NCBI GenBank assembly: GCA_024734495.1
Contig: JALMQS010000069.1
Span: 3,120,742-3,184,741 of the forward strand
Reading direction: 5' to 3'
Source of the DNA: Forficula auricularia
Taxonomy: Eukaryota > Arthropoda > Insecta > Dermaptera > Forficulidae
DNA length: 64,000 bases
Below, in pieces: positions 51,377 to 63,950 of this stretch (the stretch's first letter is position 1; each line of letters starts with the position of its first letter). The notes under the pieces were generated by a model. The model made no database searches and was not told the DNA's origin. It saw nothing but the letters and a program-made list of their open reading frames with translations. A program made the position numbers and the translations under genes.

Positions 51377-52140
51377 CTAAAACTTTATTATTATTATTTA
51401 TTTCCGTATTTAAATATTGCTTTGAACTATTTCGCTATAAAAAGCCTGAAAATGTGGGATAAACATCTCAATCGCGCTACTATTCTCTTGGAATAAGCAC
51501 GTCTTTGACAAAATATGCCACAAATGAGCGATTCTTGTATATTTAAAAATGGTTTCTTGAAATCGGCTATAACGATTTCAATGAAAATCACGGATATTTG
51601 TAATTTTGGGGACGAGAAATTGATCTATCAAGGTCTCATCTTTTGGTAACTTTAATTTCATAGATTTTTCTTAATTAAACTAATTATTCACATAGGTCAG
51701 AGGAATGATAAGTCTTGTGTCCTTCAAACCAAAGTTTCCTTTCTCTTTTGTGTGTAGCACACAGACAATAATCTTGGTCAGGTCATTTTTTCTCAAAGGC
51801 ACTAAAGAAGAATCGTGGTTCTGTTCTTCAGGTCATTTTTAACCGACTTATCATTTCGACAAATATATTTTTTTCTCAAGAAACGTTTGAATTATTATTA
51901 AACGTTTTATAATTGCTTTTATTTAGTACCTACTGTATTCATTTAATAGAAGAAAAAATAATCAAGAATTTATTTCAAAATATATACAGGATGGGCCATA
52001 AATTTTGACACTTGTGTAGTCGTGCTAGCGATACCGAACGGCGAAGAGGAGCGGGGCCACTCACCCTCGGCTCCTCCTTTCTTGAAAAGCAACTGGAGCA
52101 CCGAGCGTCCGAGCGATGCTCGGTAACTTTTTGCCTCTAA

Positions 52141-52346
52141 GGGCCAGTTGTATGTCGGTTTGTAAAGTCTTTGTTAAAGATAACAAAGGGTTAAACCTTA
52201 GAATTCACCTTGTGCCCGCCCGGATGGCCATTCAGATGACACGCACATTCATCTGATGGCCATCCCGCCAGGCACAAGGTGAATTCTAAGGTTCCAACCT
52301 TTGTTAACTTTAACAAAGACTTTACAAACCGACATACAACTGGCCC
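52141..52346. mobile_element. Harbinger-like MITE
   Basis: Almost perfect palindrome with ends GGGCCAGTTGTATGTCGG and the inverse, flanked by TAA on both sides (TAA/GGGCC ... GGCCC/TAA). Terminal GGGCC and a TAA duplication fit the PIF/Harbinger group. Confidence 0.8.
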
Positions 52347-52557
52347 TAAATAGCTTAACTTTCAAATTTCAAGACTCTGCGACTTACCGAAGACGAGATA
52401 TGAACGATTAAAATATTTATTTTACGACATGACTAATTTACACCCCCTTCCTTTATTTCAATCGGATTAAAATTTATACACGACTAATAACTCATGACAC
52501 TTGATAAGTACACAAAAATTTTAGCGAAATCGTTAGAGCCGTTTTCGAGAAACCGAT

Positions 52558-52586
<29 letters not shown>

Positions 52587-52588
<2 letters not shown>

Positions 52589-54135
52589 GTCTGGTTTTTT
52601 GTCAGTATGTTTTTCGAACATTTTTTAATCTAATGGAGTACTTAACTCCGAATTGAGTAAAAGTGGAGTTAGCTTGTTTTAGCAGTAACCCGACGATATA
52701 TAGATCACAAAAACCATCACTTGCGCACCTACTAAAATAAACTTTGTTTTCGAAGTCATAAAAATAAATAAAATTTAAATATATATATATATATATATAA
52801 TTTACTACAATTCCCATCTGTCTGATTCTTTGGGGAATCGAAACAGATGAATTTTGTTCAGATATTCAATAATAAATTTTATTTAGAATGTTTATATGTT
52901 AATATTAAATGAAAGCGAAAGTTAAAACTTTTATTAGGAAAATAGAAGAAAACGCGACTGAACTAGAGAGTTGATTATATATAAAATTTGATTATAGGAT
53001 CGATTTAGGGGATCCATCGCCTAAATGGAGAAGGCATCTGCGGGCTTAACGCTTAACTTTGCTTGAAACGTGTGCAACCAAAATTTGGCGTGATTAGGAC
53101 CAATGTACAGACAATATATATACAAGAATTGCTCGTTTAATATAATAAGATAAGATTTAGTCACAATGTATCGCTTCACCGGAGAAAAACGCGAGTTCTG
53201 TGTAAAACATTTTTAAAAAAATAATGCTTCTCAAGTCGCTGCACGCCGCCTATTTCGTTTGCATTAACTTTCCCTTAAATTTACCTCACACAATCATACC
53301 CACAAATTTATTAACAACTAGCTGCAAGACCCGCCTTCGGCGGCCCTCTTGCTAACCAGGGGCCTACGCCCACTGGACCCCCACCCCAAACACCACCTAC
53401 ACCTCCCTTTTTTTGGGTGTTTTTTGGGGGAATTTTTTTAAACCTAAGTTGTCAGAAATCACATCCCTACAACTTTGCTCATAAGAAAATCTGCTGTAGA
53501 GTTAATATTTTAGGAGATATTTGATAATTTTCATTCGTACGCCCCCCCCCCCCCCAACCTACTTTTGGGGTCAAAATATCAAAACGTTATAAACGTAAGT
53601 TAGAAGACATCTGATTCAAATATGAAATTTCATAATAATCCCTTCAGCCGTTTTTACGTGAATCCTGAGCAACTTTTCTCGGAAAGCACGGAAATATACA
53701 GACAAGAATTTTGTTGAGGGTGTTTTCGTTCATAACTTTGCTTGAAACATGTGCAACCAAAATTTGGCGTGATTTATGACCAATGTACAGAAAAAACCTT
53801 AATTTTTATATATCGTCGGGTTACTGCCAAAACAAGCTAACTCCATAATTTGAACTTTTGAGAAATCGTCGTTTGGAAATTGAAATGAAAAATCGTCACA
53901 GCTTCAAAATGATTTATTGATTGAAAAAATCAAAGTAAGTAAGTTGTCTGGTTTTTTGTCAGTATGTTTTTCGAACATTTTTTAATCTAATGGAGTACTT
54001 AAGTCCGAATTGAGTAAAAGTGGAGTTAGCTTGTTTTAGCAGTAACCCGACGATATATAGATCACAAAAACCATCACTTGCGCACCTACTAAAATAAACT
54101 TTGTTTCCGAAGTCATAAAAATAAATAAAATTTAA
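52587..54135 (+). repeat. Direct repeat pair of about 190 bp
   Basis: GTTGTCTGGTTTTTTGTCAG begins copies at about 52586 and 53944 that run about 190 bp with few differences. A further fragment (CGTCGGGTTACTGCC) is inverted at about 53813. TA-rich tracts adjoin the first copy. Family unknown. Confidence 0.75.
53167..53282 (+). pseudogene. Short transposase N-terminal remnant (DUF4817-like helix-turn-helix)
   Basis: Reads MYRFTGEKREFCVKHF, stop, KNNASQVAARRLFRLHFP. The pattern of an EKxFCVxxF segment followed by an Arg-rich helix resembles the DUF4817 helix-turn-helix of insect transposases. It is short and has an in-frame stop. Confidence 0.45.
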
Positions 54136-54786
54136 AAAATGATAGCTCTCCGCTAATAAATATTTATATTTATTTATATATAATATCTGGATAGAGGGAA
54201 AAATTAATAACAAAATTTGAAAATTTTATTTTTAAAAGGTTTATATATTGGGCGGGACAATATTCAGCGAATGAACTGACACCTGGTGGCGGATAAATAA
54301 AACATTTCCATTGCTTGTCAAAATAATTTTTTTTTAACAATTTAACCATTTGTTAAATTAAATCACTAATTAATCATATATAATTATAAATTTAAATGAT
54401 CTATTTATGATCGAAATCTACATTTATTATGGCTGAATTCTCTATTGATCAAAATGGACATTCCATATATAAAGGCTAGTCATTCAGAATATTTTTTAAT
54501 CGTTATCCTAATTATTTATATATTAAAACTATTTATTTTTTATTTGTTCTCATATATCTTGATATAGAAAATCAAAACTCTGATAATAGAACGCCCCTTG
54601 TCCTAGAAAGGTGAATTAAAAAAAAAAAAGATTCTCTAAAAAAGGATTTTTCGAAATACCATCATCTAGGGGGTGAAAATAAGGGTGGAAATCCAATTTT
54701 TGATGTTAATAAAAACAAAAACAATTTATTATAATTGAGTTATATTAGCTTTAACTAATCAAGAATGCAGAATGTATTGAAATGTA

Positions 54787-56150
54787 TTTTTTTTTAATGC
54801 AATCGAATGCAAGAAGGGGTGCACCAGTAAAGATGCAGCCCCTATGGATCTCGAAAGATCCTTGCATTACCGAAGAGAAGAGAAAGTTGATTAAGTGAGA
54901 GGGTGTAGACGTAGGTGTCTATGCACTCCGGTTTTGAAGGTTTGAAGATTATAGGTGCTGGGAAAGATAGAGGCTGGAAGAGAGTTCCAGTTCCTTGAAG
55001 TCATGGGGATATATGTATTGGCGAATGAAGTGGTCCGGCACTTTTCTAGTTTGACCGCGAGAGAGTGTTGGGAGTCGGCAAAACGCGTGCTACGTGCAAA
55101 GCATGCTTTGGGGGGAATTATTGATTTTATCTCATCAGAGCACCTGCCGTGATAGTATCTATAGAAAAGGGAAAGGGCAGAGACATCTCTTCGATGAGCC
55201 AGCGAGTCGAGGGAGTCGGTGAGGGTAGAATCGTCAATTAGCCTGACGGCTCGTTTCTGAATTGCATCCAGGGTAGCAAGAGAGTATTTTGAGGCTCCTC
55301 TCCATAGATGAGAGCCGTATTCGAGACTAGGGGCGGATTTGGGCCTTGTAGATGGTGAGAAGTTGTGGGGTTTGTAAAATCGCTTGGACCTGAATAAGAA
55401 GCCAATCTTCCTTGCTGCAGATTTCGCCACAGAGGAGATGTGTTCATTCCAAGACAGGTCAGATGCGACAGAGACGCCCAGCATGGATAGGCTGTCACAC
55501 ATTTTTAGGGTATTCGAATCGAAGTGAATATCAGGGAAATCTTTATTTTCGCGCCTAGAAATTAGACAACATTGAGTCTTGTTTGAATTGAAGTTAACTA
55601 AATTTTGTGAGCCCCATTTATTCAGTTTGTCTAGGTCGAGAGTAATTGAGGAGGTAACATTGATTCGATTATTCGGGAGTGAGGGTTTACCGTATAGAGT
55701 GCTATCGTCGGCGTAACAATGAGTGGGGTTTGCCGTTTGATCGTAAAGGTCGTTTATATAAATTAGGAAGAGTGTGGAGGAGATTACGGAGCCTTGAGGA
55801 ACACCAGAGTTTGTGGAGAACGATTCAGATGATGTTCCATCCACCACAACTTTTATACTTCGGTTTGTCAGAAAGCTTTCTATCCATTTGCGAAGAGTTG
55901 GTGTGAATCCGAAGGCTGGCAGTTTGGCAAGAAGATTTTGTGCCAAACCTGGTCAAAAGCTTTGGAGATATCAAGGGCTACAGCGAAGGTTTCTTTTCCG
56001 GCCTCTAGAGTATTGTTCCAGGTGTGGGTGACATAGGTTAAGATGTCGCCTGTGGAACGATTTTGTCTGAATCCATATGGCCTATCGTGAATTAATTTAT
56101 TGTTTTCTAAGTGATGAAGGACGTGTTGGTTAAAGTGTGTTTAAGAAGCG
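54787..56150 (-). mobile_element. 5'-truncated Jockey/CR1-like LINE with YADD reverse transcriptase
   Basis: Poly-A tail seen as T-run 54787-54795. The minus strand encodes KAFDQVWHK, then after a frameshift near 55945 SGVPQGSVISSTLFLIYIND, the catalytic [29 protein letters not shown] and PMTSRNWNSLPASIFP. The clade is not resolved. Confidence 0.9.
54891..55946 (-). pseudogene. LINE reverse transcriptase, C-terminal 351 codons
   Basis: Open frame from 55946 to 54891. It holds RT motifs GVPQGSVIS and YADD and the C-terminal domain ending HLRLHPLT. A compensated frameshift near 55330-55390 scrambles the stretch before [11 protein letters not shown] relative to the copy at 40556. The upstream frame is lost by a frameshift, so it is a pseudogene. 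Confidence 0.88.
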
Positions 56151-56196
56151 AAAATCTAATATATACCGTATATCCCGGCACATAAGACGCACGTAG

Positions 56197-56935
56197 TTTT
56201 TTTTTTTATTGTAATGATATTGATACAAGAAGAAGTTGCACCAAGAAGGTACAACGTCTGAAGTCCGTGGTGGACCCTTGTAACGTGAAGATAAGGGGAG
56301 ATTTAGGGATTGGGTAGCAGTCGAAGGTATCTGTGGATGCTGGTCTTGAAAGATTGAAGGTTATAAGTTGCTGGAAAGACGGTCGGGGGAAGAGAGTTCC
56401 AGTCTCTAGATGTCATAGGGATAAATGAATTGGCGAATGCGTTTGTTCGATTAGTATCTAGTTTAATCGCATAGGGGTGTTGAATTTTAGAAAATCGTGT
56501 ATTTCGCGCAAATGAAGCCTTTGGTGGGATTATCGATTTTATTTCGTCAGAACAAAAGCCATGGTAATATCTATAAAAAAAGGGAAAGGGCGGAGACAGA
56601 TCTACGATGGGCTAGGGAGTCGAGAGTGTCAGTTAATGTAGGATCGCCTATCAGTCTGATAGCTCGCCTCTGAATTGCATCTAAGGTATTAAGAGAATAC
56701 TTGGAGGCTCCTCTCCACAAATGCGAGCAATATTCAAGACAGGGGCGAATTTGAGCCTTGTATAATATAAGGAGTTGAGTGGGGGTGAAAAATCGTTTGG
56801 TTCGGAAAAGAAAGCCAAGCTTACATGCTGCAGCTTTTGCTACTGAGATAATATGGTCATTCCAAGAGAGGTCAGAACCTAAGGTGACACCTAACATTGA
56901 TATTTTATTACGGAATTCCAATGAGCTCGGTTTAC
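56197..56935 (-). mobile_element. 5'-truncated LINE, divergent subfamily
   Basis: T-run at about 56197-56206 marks the minus-strand tail. The frame 56571-56921 reads LGFLFRTKRFFTPTQLLILY and [15 protein letters not shown]. The 3' UTR differs from that of 54787 and matches the fragment at 33990-34240. Confidence 0.85.
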
Positions 56936-57330
56936 TCTAAAATGTGCTCTAAAATCAACATGCGTCTAATATGCCGTGGGTATACCGGTATAACTTTCGT
57001 CTTATAAATTATAACCTGTAATATCACAGTGCGTCATATGAGCCAGGAAATATAAGACATAATACCTTTTATTACTCACCCCTACCCCTTTTATCAAAAA
57101 AATGCGAAATTTAAACTTGTTTGTGATAAAATCTAACCTCAAACTTGAAAATTAATCACAAAATCCTTAATTTTTGGGGTCTTTTCGTCATTCATATAAA
57201 TTATTTATAAATTAATAACATTAATTATAAATGCTTATACTGGTAATTTATATAAACTTTAAGTATATGTCTGAGAATAATAATAATTTAACTAAATATA
57301 CTAGATTCTTCCAAAACTTGAGTGACTTAA

Positions 57331-58046
57331 GGTAGTTGTTTCGCGACAATACTAGCAAAAAGTTATGCTAGAGTATATAGAACAGACAATAATGATTCAT
57401 AATTCATAAGCCCAAACCTTTTTGCTGTTTATGTACCAATTCTAGCCAATCCCGTGCTCGTTTTACAAATTTGGCACCATTGTAAGAGATTGAATATTTT
57501 TCTATTAAAATGACAGATAAAATACATTTTAAAGGACGATTTATTTCTATAAAAATCGTTTTATTATTTTTTAACAAATGTAATCAACGCCTACGTTACA
57601 CCTTATGAAAATTATAATTTTGAAAAAATCTAGAGCAACCATCTTTCGCTGGTTAAATAAATGCGCTGTTGCCAAATTGTTTTTAGTGTAAATTTTTTTA
57701 TACATTTTTTATTATTTATTCACTCTCAGAAACTGTGTTGTAACTATGAATCAAAATTGTCTTAAAATATGTAGGTATTGGTTATTTTTTAATGTTGGTT
57801 TAGTTTTTTATAAAAATGGTAAGAACGGTTTCTCAATTATAATTAAATATCTATGTAAACTTTCCGATATCCCGTATAGTGCAATGTTAAAGAGCCTGAA
57901 AAACTCTATTTTTGAAATTTCATATCTCCGGGACTGTATTGTTCATAAATTTCGTTTTGCCACCAATCGATGCAGAAGTATTTAATTAATAATCTGTCTA
58001 AATTTCAAAAAAATCCTAAGAAAACGCATTTGGCGGAACAACTACC
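57331..58046 (-). mobile_element. Non-autonomous element flanked by TTAA
   Basis: Ends GGTAGTTGTTTCGC and GCGGAACAACTACC, with TTAA at 57327-57330 and 58047-58050. A TTAA target is typical of piggyBac-type elements, but the termini do not start with CCC/GGG, so the superfamily is tentative. A partial copy is at 32393-33026. Confidence 0.8.
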
Positions 58047-58162
58047 TTAAGTAATTTAAATTCATAAAGGAAAGAAAATTTTTGAAAATATTTTTAGAAA
58101 CTTTTGAAAATTTTAAATATAAAATTCTAGGAATGTTTCACATAAAAGATCAAATGCTTGTT

Positions 58163-58216
58163 TAGCACGACTCTATATATATTTCGGGGTATAAGCCCAT
58201 CTTCAGGAGTTTACTT
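58163..58216 (-). ncRNA. Hammerhead-like core, solitary
   Basis: Minus strand: TC-CTGAAGA, extra T, hairpin GGGCTTATACCCC, GAAA, then a TA-run and GAGTC. Helix III is not clear. The flanks differ from the other families. Confidence 0.28.
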
Positions 58217-58339
58217 CTAAATTCTATATAATTCTGGCTAAGATATCTGGACGAAATCCTGGTTATTTGGTCAGGTTCTGACAGACAAATTGACCTATTC
58301 AACAATTACTTAAATTCACTAGACACAAATTTAAATTCA

Positions 58340-58620
58340 ATTGAAAGTTTTTTGCCGAGAGTAGTAGAATATTTATAAATTGAGGGAGACAATAAAAGAG
58401 TGTGTCTTCTGCTAGAATTATAAATTTTTAATTTATTAATAAACAAGACTATAGTTGGCCTCTTCATCAGTCTATTACAGAAATGGCAATTCCTGTGAAT
58501 CAATTGTAATAGACTGACGAAGAAGCCAAAGCTCTCGAAACTATAGTAAATAAAATATAATTAAAAATTTATAATTCCAGCAGAAGACACTCTTTTATTG
58601 TCTCCTTTAATTTAAATTAT
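58340..58620. mobile_element. Foldback element of the hammerhead-like group
   Basis: Arms contain GCCGAGAGTAGTAGAAT, GGAGACAATAAAAGAGTG and the inverse. The right arm has a motif at 58512-58550. The left arm has CTGATGA but has lost the GAAAC part. Confidence 0.75.
58512..58550 (+). ncRNA. Hammerhead-like motif, family 2 variant
   Basis: CTGACGA (58514-58520), hairpin AGAAGCC-AAA-GCTCTC with mispairs, GAAAC (58537-58541), TATA, GTA. GUA is an allowed cleavage triplet. Helix I is weak. Confidence 0.35.
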
Positions 58621-58794
58621 TTTTAAATTGATGGGTTTTTTTTAGTCACAAACTAATAAAAGACTTTTATTCAATAATATTAAGACAGTTAATTATTATT
58701 ATTTATTTTATTGATTCACCAAACTGTTTGTTATTATTATTGTCTTTTATTAGTTTGTGACTAAAAAAACCCTTCAATTTAAAAAGAATAAATA

Positions 58795-59677
58795 TACTAG
58801 GTCTGTAAATATGAAGCCGGAATTGCCCATAAATGGCTCTAGTTGTCAATGGACTGTGAAACCGCGTCATTGGTGGCATTTTCTTGTTTTTACATTTATC
58901 AAATAATTTTAACTCAAAACAATTCAAGTTTAACACAAATACATTTTTTTAGCGTTGAACATGTGGAATTTTGTGCCTAAAAACTACGATTCATTGATTT
59001 TGATTTTCTGATACCATTTGAAGAAAACTGCTTGTCGAAGCATACGGTGAGCATGCTCTTGGTAAATCACAGTGCTTTGAGTGGTTTAAAAAATTCAAAA
59101 CTGGCGATTTTGACTTGAGAAAAGAAGAACGTGGAAGATCATCGAAAATGTTTGAATTGAAAGCATCGTCGGATGAGAATGACGCTCAAACGTTAAAATC
59201 TGGCGAAACCGTTAATACTGAACACTACCTATAATAAATGATTGATTTGAACCAAGCATCGCGTATGATAAACGACCAGAATATCAAAAGAGTCTTCATG
59301 ATAATGCACCATGGCACACAGCAAAACCGCTCAAGAAAACGATGAGGCGTTTAGTTTGCAAATACTTTTGAATGTGACTTACTCAACAGACTTGGCTCCA
59401 TTCGAGAACTACCTATTTGCATTGATATAAGTGCTGCTGAGGAGCGCTTCACTTCTTACGAAAATGGCTCGATGATTGGTTTCCCCCAAAAAAGCAACAG
59501 TTTTATTGGCTAGGAATCCACAAATTGCCAGAGAGGTGGGAAAAATGGGTAGCTAACGATGGGAAATACTTTGAATAAAAATTTTCTATCATATTCATAA
59601 AAATTTTCTATCATATTCATACAATAAATGTGTATTTTCTATCAAAAAATTCCGGTTTCATATTTATAGACCTGATA
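58795..59677 (+). mobile_element. Degenerate mariner relic with TA duplication
   Basis: Ends TACTAGGTCTGTAAATATGA and TCATATTTATAGACCTGATA, flanked by TA (58793-58794, 59678-59679). The interior (about 59030-59577) has transposase traces such as GKSQCFEWFKKFKTGDFDL near the start and WEKWVANDGKYFE before the stop. Many frameshifts and a deleted middle; different from the mariner at 23038. Confidence 0.85.
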
Positions 59678-60039
59678 TATTTCCAGACTGAAATTTCGCA
59701 AATACTATTATTCTATTTTGATAAGTTACTAATTCATTTTGAGGTCATTTTTTTGACTTTTTAAAAGCCAGACTTTTGGGGATCCGAAACGCTGCCCGCT
59801 ACGGTGATGTAAAGTTCAATAGGATAGAATTTCCCTTGTACACAAGATCCAAAAACGGTCTTATCTATACACAAAGTGTATTTCAGAATTCTCAATTGAA
59901 TTGCAGAAAATAAAAACATATATAATTGAAAGAGAACTCTGTAGCGCATATCACATGACTTTCTCTTAAGAATATTAAATAATCTGCCGAGTTTTATGCC
60001 AACCACATTACTTCAACTTATCAACATTGAAGGTCGCCG

Positions 60040-60103
60040 TGTTTATTGCCCACCAGGGCCGGATTTAAGCACATGGTACGCAGGCTGCAGCCTATGGGGC
60101 CCG

Positions 60104-60106
<3 letters not shown>
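60040..60106 (+). repeat. hAT-like terminal fragment
   Basis: CAGGGCCGGATTTAAGC followed by GCAGCCTATGGGGCCC resembles a hAT terminus. It is cut off by the LINE poly-A at 60107. Confidence 0.4.
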
Positions 60107-60134
<28 letters not shown>

Positions 60135-61745
60135 TGCAATCGAATGCAAGAAGGGGTGCACCAGTAAAGATGCAGCTCCTATGGATCTCGAAAGACCCTT
60201 GCATTACCGAAGAGAAGGAAAGTTGATTAAGTGAGAGGGTGTAGACGTAGGTGTCTATGCACCCCGGTTTTGAAGGTTTGAAGATTATAGGTGCTGGGAA
60301 AGATGGAGGCTGGGAGAGAGTTCCAGTTCCTTGAAGTCATGGAGATATATGTATTGGCGAATGAAGTGGTCCGGCACTTTTCCAATTTGACCGCGAAAGA
60401 GTGTTGGGAGTCGGCAAATCGCGTGCTACGTGCAAAGCATGCTTTGGGGGGAATTATTGATTTTATCTCATCAGAGCAACTGCCGTGGTAGTATCTATAG
60501 AAAATGGAAAGGGCAGAGACATTTTTCTTCGATGAGCCAGCGAGTCGTGAGAGTCGGTGAGGGTAGAATCGTTAATTAGCCTGACGGCTCGTTTCTGAAT
60601 TGCATCCAGGGTAGCAAGAGAATATTTAGAGGCTCCTCTCCATAGATGAGAGCCGTATTCGAGACAGGGGCGGTTTGAGGCCTTGTAGATGGTGAGAGTT
60701 GTGGGGGTTTGTAAAATCGCTTGGACCTGAATAAGAAGCCAATCTTCCTTGCTGCAGATTTCGCCACAGAGGAGATGTGTTCATTCCAAGACAGGTCAGA
60801 TGCGACAGAGACGCCCAACATGGATAGAGCTGTCACACATTTTCAGGGTATTCGAATCGAAGTGAATATCAGGGAAATCTTTATTTTCGCGCCTAGAAAT
60901 TAGACAACATTGAGTCTTGTTTGAATTAAAGTTAACTAAATTTTGAGAGCCCCATTTATTCAGTTTGTCTAGGTCGAGAGTAGTTGAGGAGGCAACATTG
61001 ATTCGATTATTCGGGAGTGAGGGTTTGCTGTGTAGAGTGCTATCGTCGGCGTAACAATGAGTGGGGTTGACGTTTGATCGATAAGGTCGTTTATATACCT
61101 AAATTAGGAAGAGTGTGGAGGAGATTACAGAGCCTTGGGGAACACCAGCGTTTGTGGAGAACGATTCAGATGATATTCCATCCACCACAACTTTTATACT
61201 TCGGTTTGTCAGAAAGCTTTTTATCCATTTGCGAAGTGTTGGTGTGAATCCAAAGGCTGGCAGTTTGGTAAGAAGACTTTTGTGCCAAACCTGGTCAAAA
61301 GCTTTGGTGATATCGAGGGATACAGCGAGGGTTTCTTTTCCGGCCTCTAGAGTTTTGTTCAAGGTGTGGGTGACTTATGTTAAGATGTCGCCTGTGGAAC
61401 GATTTTTTCTAAATCCATATTGCCTATCGTGAATTAATTTATTATTTTGTAAGTGATGAAGGACGTGTTGGTTTATAACCAATTCCATTAATTTGGAAAG
61501 AACAGAGGTGATCGAGATAGGCCTGTAATTAGAGATTTGTGAAGAGTCTCCCCTTTTAGGAATAGGTGTGACTCTGGCTATTTTCCAGCTTTTGGGGAAT
61601 ATGCCCGATTTGTAAGAGAGTTGGAATAGCTTGGATAAGATAGGGGCAAGTTCAGGGGCGCATTTTTTAATGAGAATTGGTGGGATGTCATCCGGGCCAG
61701 CGGCGGAGTTGGAATTTAATTTATTAATGGCTTTTATGATTATTT
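60107..61745 (-). mobile_element. Jockey/CR1-like LINE, longest copy in the window
   Basis: T-run 60107-60132 marks the tail. Reading the minus strand from 61745: NSNSAAGPDDIPP, then SNYRPISITSVLSKLMELVI, DRQYGFRKNRST, SLDITKAFDQVWHK, GVPQGSVISSTLFLI, then WRGA and later blocks, with several frameshifts. The 5' end, including the endonuclease, is missing. Confidence 0.9.
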
Positions 61746-62029
61746 GGGGCCTGAAAATTATTTACAAAGAGTCTACTTTTGTTTTAATATATGTTTAACA
61801 ACGTTTCAATAAAAAGTAATGGACGTTTATTTATTTCTTGTCTATTATCCTTTCTACTAAATTTAATCTTTGTTATCTGGATTTGAAATTCAATAATTTC
61901 AATTTTCTGAAATATAATGTGACATTTTTTCTGAAATTCAATCGGAAATTCTGAAATACAATTGTGGTTGTCTGAAATATACTGGATATTTTCTGAAATA
62001 AAAGTGAATAAGGGGTAGTTTTGATCAAT

Positions 62030-62052
62030 AATAATAATAATAATAATAATAG
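62030..62052 (+). repeat. AAT microsatellite
   Basis: About seven AAT units between unremarkable AT-rich sequence. Confidence 0.8.
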
Positions 62053-62059
62053 CGTTCTT

Positions 62060-63560
62060 ATCTCTTTTTAGGTCCTCTATGGATGTGTTGTTATTGCCAC
62101 ACAATGTACATAAGTGAAGATTTTTTAAATAAACATCAGAAGACATGTATACATAAGGCTTTATTTTCACTATTAAAATTAAATCTCTTACAAGTGAAAA
62201 AGTATCGAGTCGATAAAGGTGAATTTATTTAATACATTATATAGTACAAGTAAACGAAATTTTCTCATGTCTCATCTTCCCAACTTAAAGCGTATAAAAA
62301 TATGAACGAGATATTTGAGTAAAGAGATTAGATAAATATATATAAACAAATGAATGAATTATAATAAGGGTTCGCTACTGCATAAATCTTAAGACTAAAA
62401 CAATAAAGCGAAGCTGTAAATACAATAAAATATACAAGTTGCACGTAGCTGAGAAATTAAGTTAAATAAGTAAATGGATTAAGCTTAAAACTAAGGTATA
62501 AATACTAGGAGTTGGATGAGAACGATGTGTAGAGATGATCCGTGAGAAATCCCAAATGGCCAAGCCAGAAATGCTTCCACCGATGAATTCTGTTTCTTCA
62601 AAAGGAAAAAATATCTCCACCCAATGGTCCAGAGAAAGAATGATAGTTGTAATAGAGATGAGAAAGATGCAATCAAGCATGCATCAACAGGGGAAAAATG
62701 ATCAACCAAATGGTCGAGAGAAAAATAATCACACAGCCAGCTCAGGGGAAAAATAATAAACGAATGAACAAAAATTAATTAGTAGACAAAAAACAATAAT
62801 GATTATCCAGTAGGCAGCGACCAGCGAGAGTTCTCTAGTGAGCTCTGGCGAGGTTTTCAGATAGATTGGTGAAATACAAAATTTTCTGAACCAATTTATG
62901 ACAAAATATCTAGTATTCGAGACAAACTATATTTTGGCTCGATCACCCACCCATTCACCAATAAACCGACCCCACCAGCTTGCACAAATCAACGAAAAAA
63001 GCTTGATAAAACACTGTGCAAGATGACAACCATATTTGTTAACATTAAATGTTTTAACGAAGTCTGAACTCATCGAAATATAATGATCGATGATATATTT
63101 TATTAAGTTAAATGTTTCTTGAACTAATGATTGAGTAAGGGAAATGTCCCTGGCCAACCCATTATCTACGTCATGCCAATCAGAATATATTAATTAAAAA
63201 ATGCAAAATTATTATTTTTTTGTCAATTCGATTAAATAATTTAACGTATTTTTTAGATTTTGCTGGATAAAACACGATTCCTTGAATTAGCGCTTTATTT
63301 TATTTTTTGCAAAATCTATTATTTGAAAATTGTCAAAGTTAAAATTATGACACTCCACCCGCGCGTACTGTCCTAAGGCTGTTTGGTTGTTGTTTTCCTT
63401 TTTGAGCACTGATCTTTTCCGCTCATATAACCTATTTTTCCATAGGTCTCGCGGGGGTACCGATGTACATTTTATCGCAATCAGTGCAAATGATTTTATA
63501 AATCACATTACACTGATGGATTTTTCTAGCCTGTCCCTTGTTATTGAACAAGTGAGCTCA
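62060..63560. other. No recognised gene or mobile element
   Basis: Short frames here (for example at 62535-62756 and 62927-63157) have no family features and overlap on both strands. I see no splice-supported coding sequence. Confidence 0.45.
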
Positions 63561-63950
63561 CTTGTAAAAATAAATAAGCTGACGTGTTCTGATGTGGCCA
63601 TCCACTTGACTTTACCATACAACCTGGCCCCTCACTTATATTTAATATTTAAAAAAATTATTTATAATCATGTAGGGGTGGGGGGTTAATTTTTTCATTT
63701 TTAACTAACAGAATAAGAGACTAACAGACGACACTAACTGACATTTTGACAAAACAATTATTATCTCGAAAAATATAATTTTTTTGATGTTCACTTATTA
63801 GAGCTTTTTTGTAGAACGAAATGCCATGGCTTCATCATTTTTTTTAATCAAAATAGTTTCAGCCATTTTGGAGATATTTCGAAAAAAATCACTTTTTTCA
63901 TGCACGATTACAATACTTTACCATACCCTGTATGGTATTACAGAAATCTT
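63560..63950 (-). repeat. Unclassified interspersed repeat, inverse copy
   Basis: Inverse match to the left and right parts of 1940-2930, joined here without the tandem G-rich middle, so this may be the shorter unit form. Includes ATGCACGATTACAATACTT and CATACCCTGTATGG. Confidence 0.6.

Noticed and set aside
62535..62756. Short frames on both strands with charged residues
   Set aside because: Overlapping frames on both strands, no recognisable domain, no splice support.
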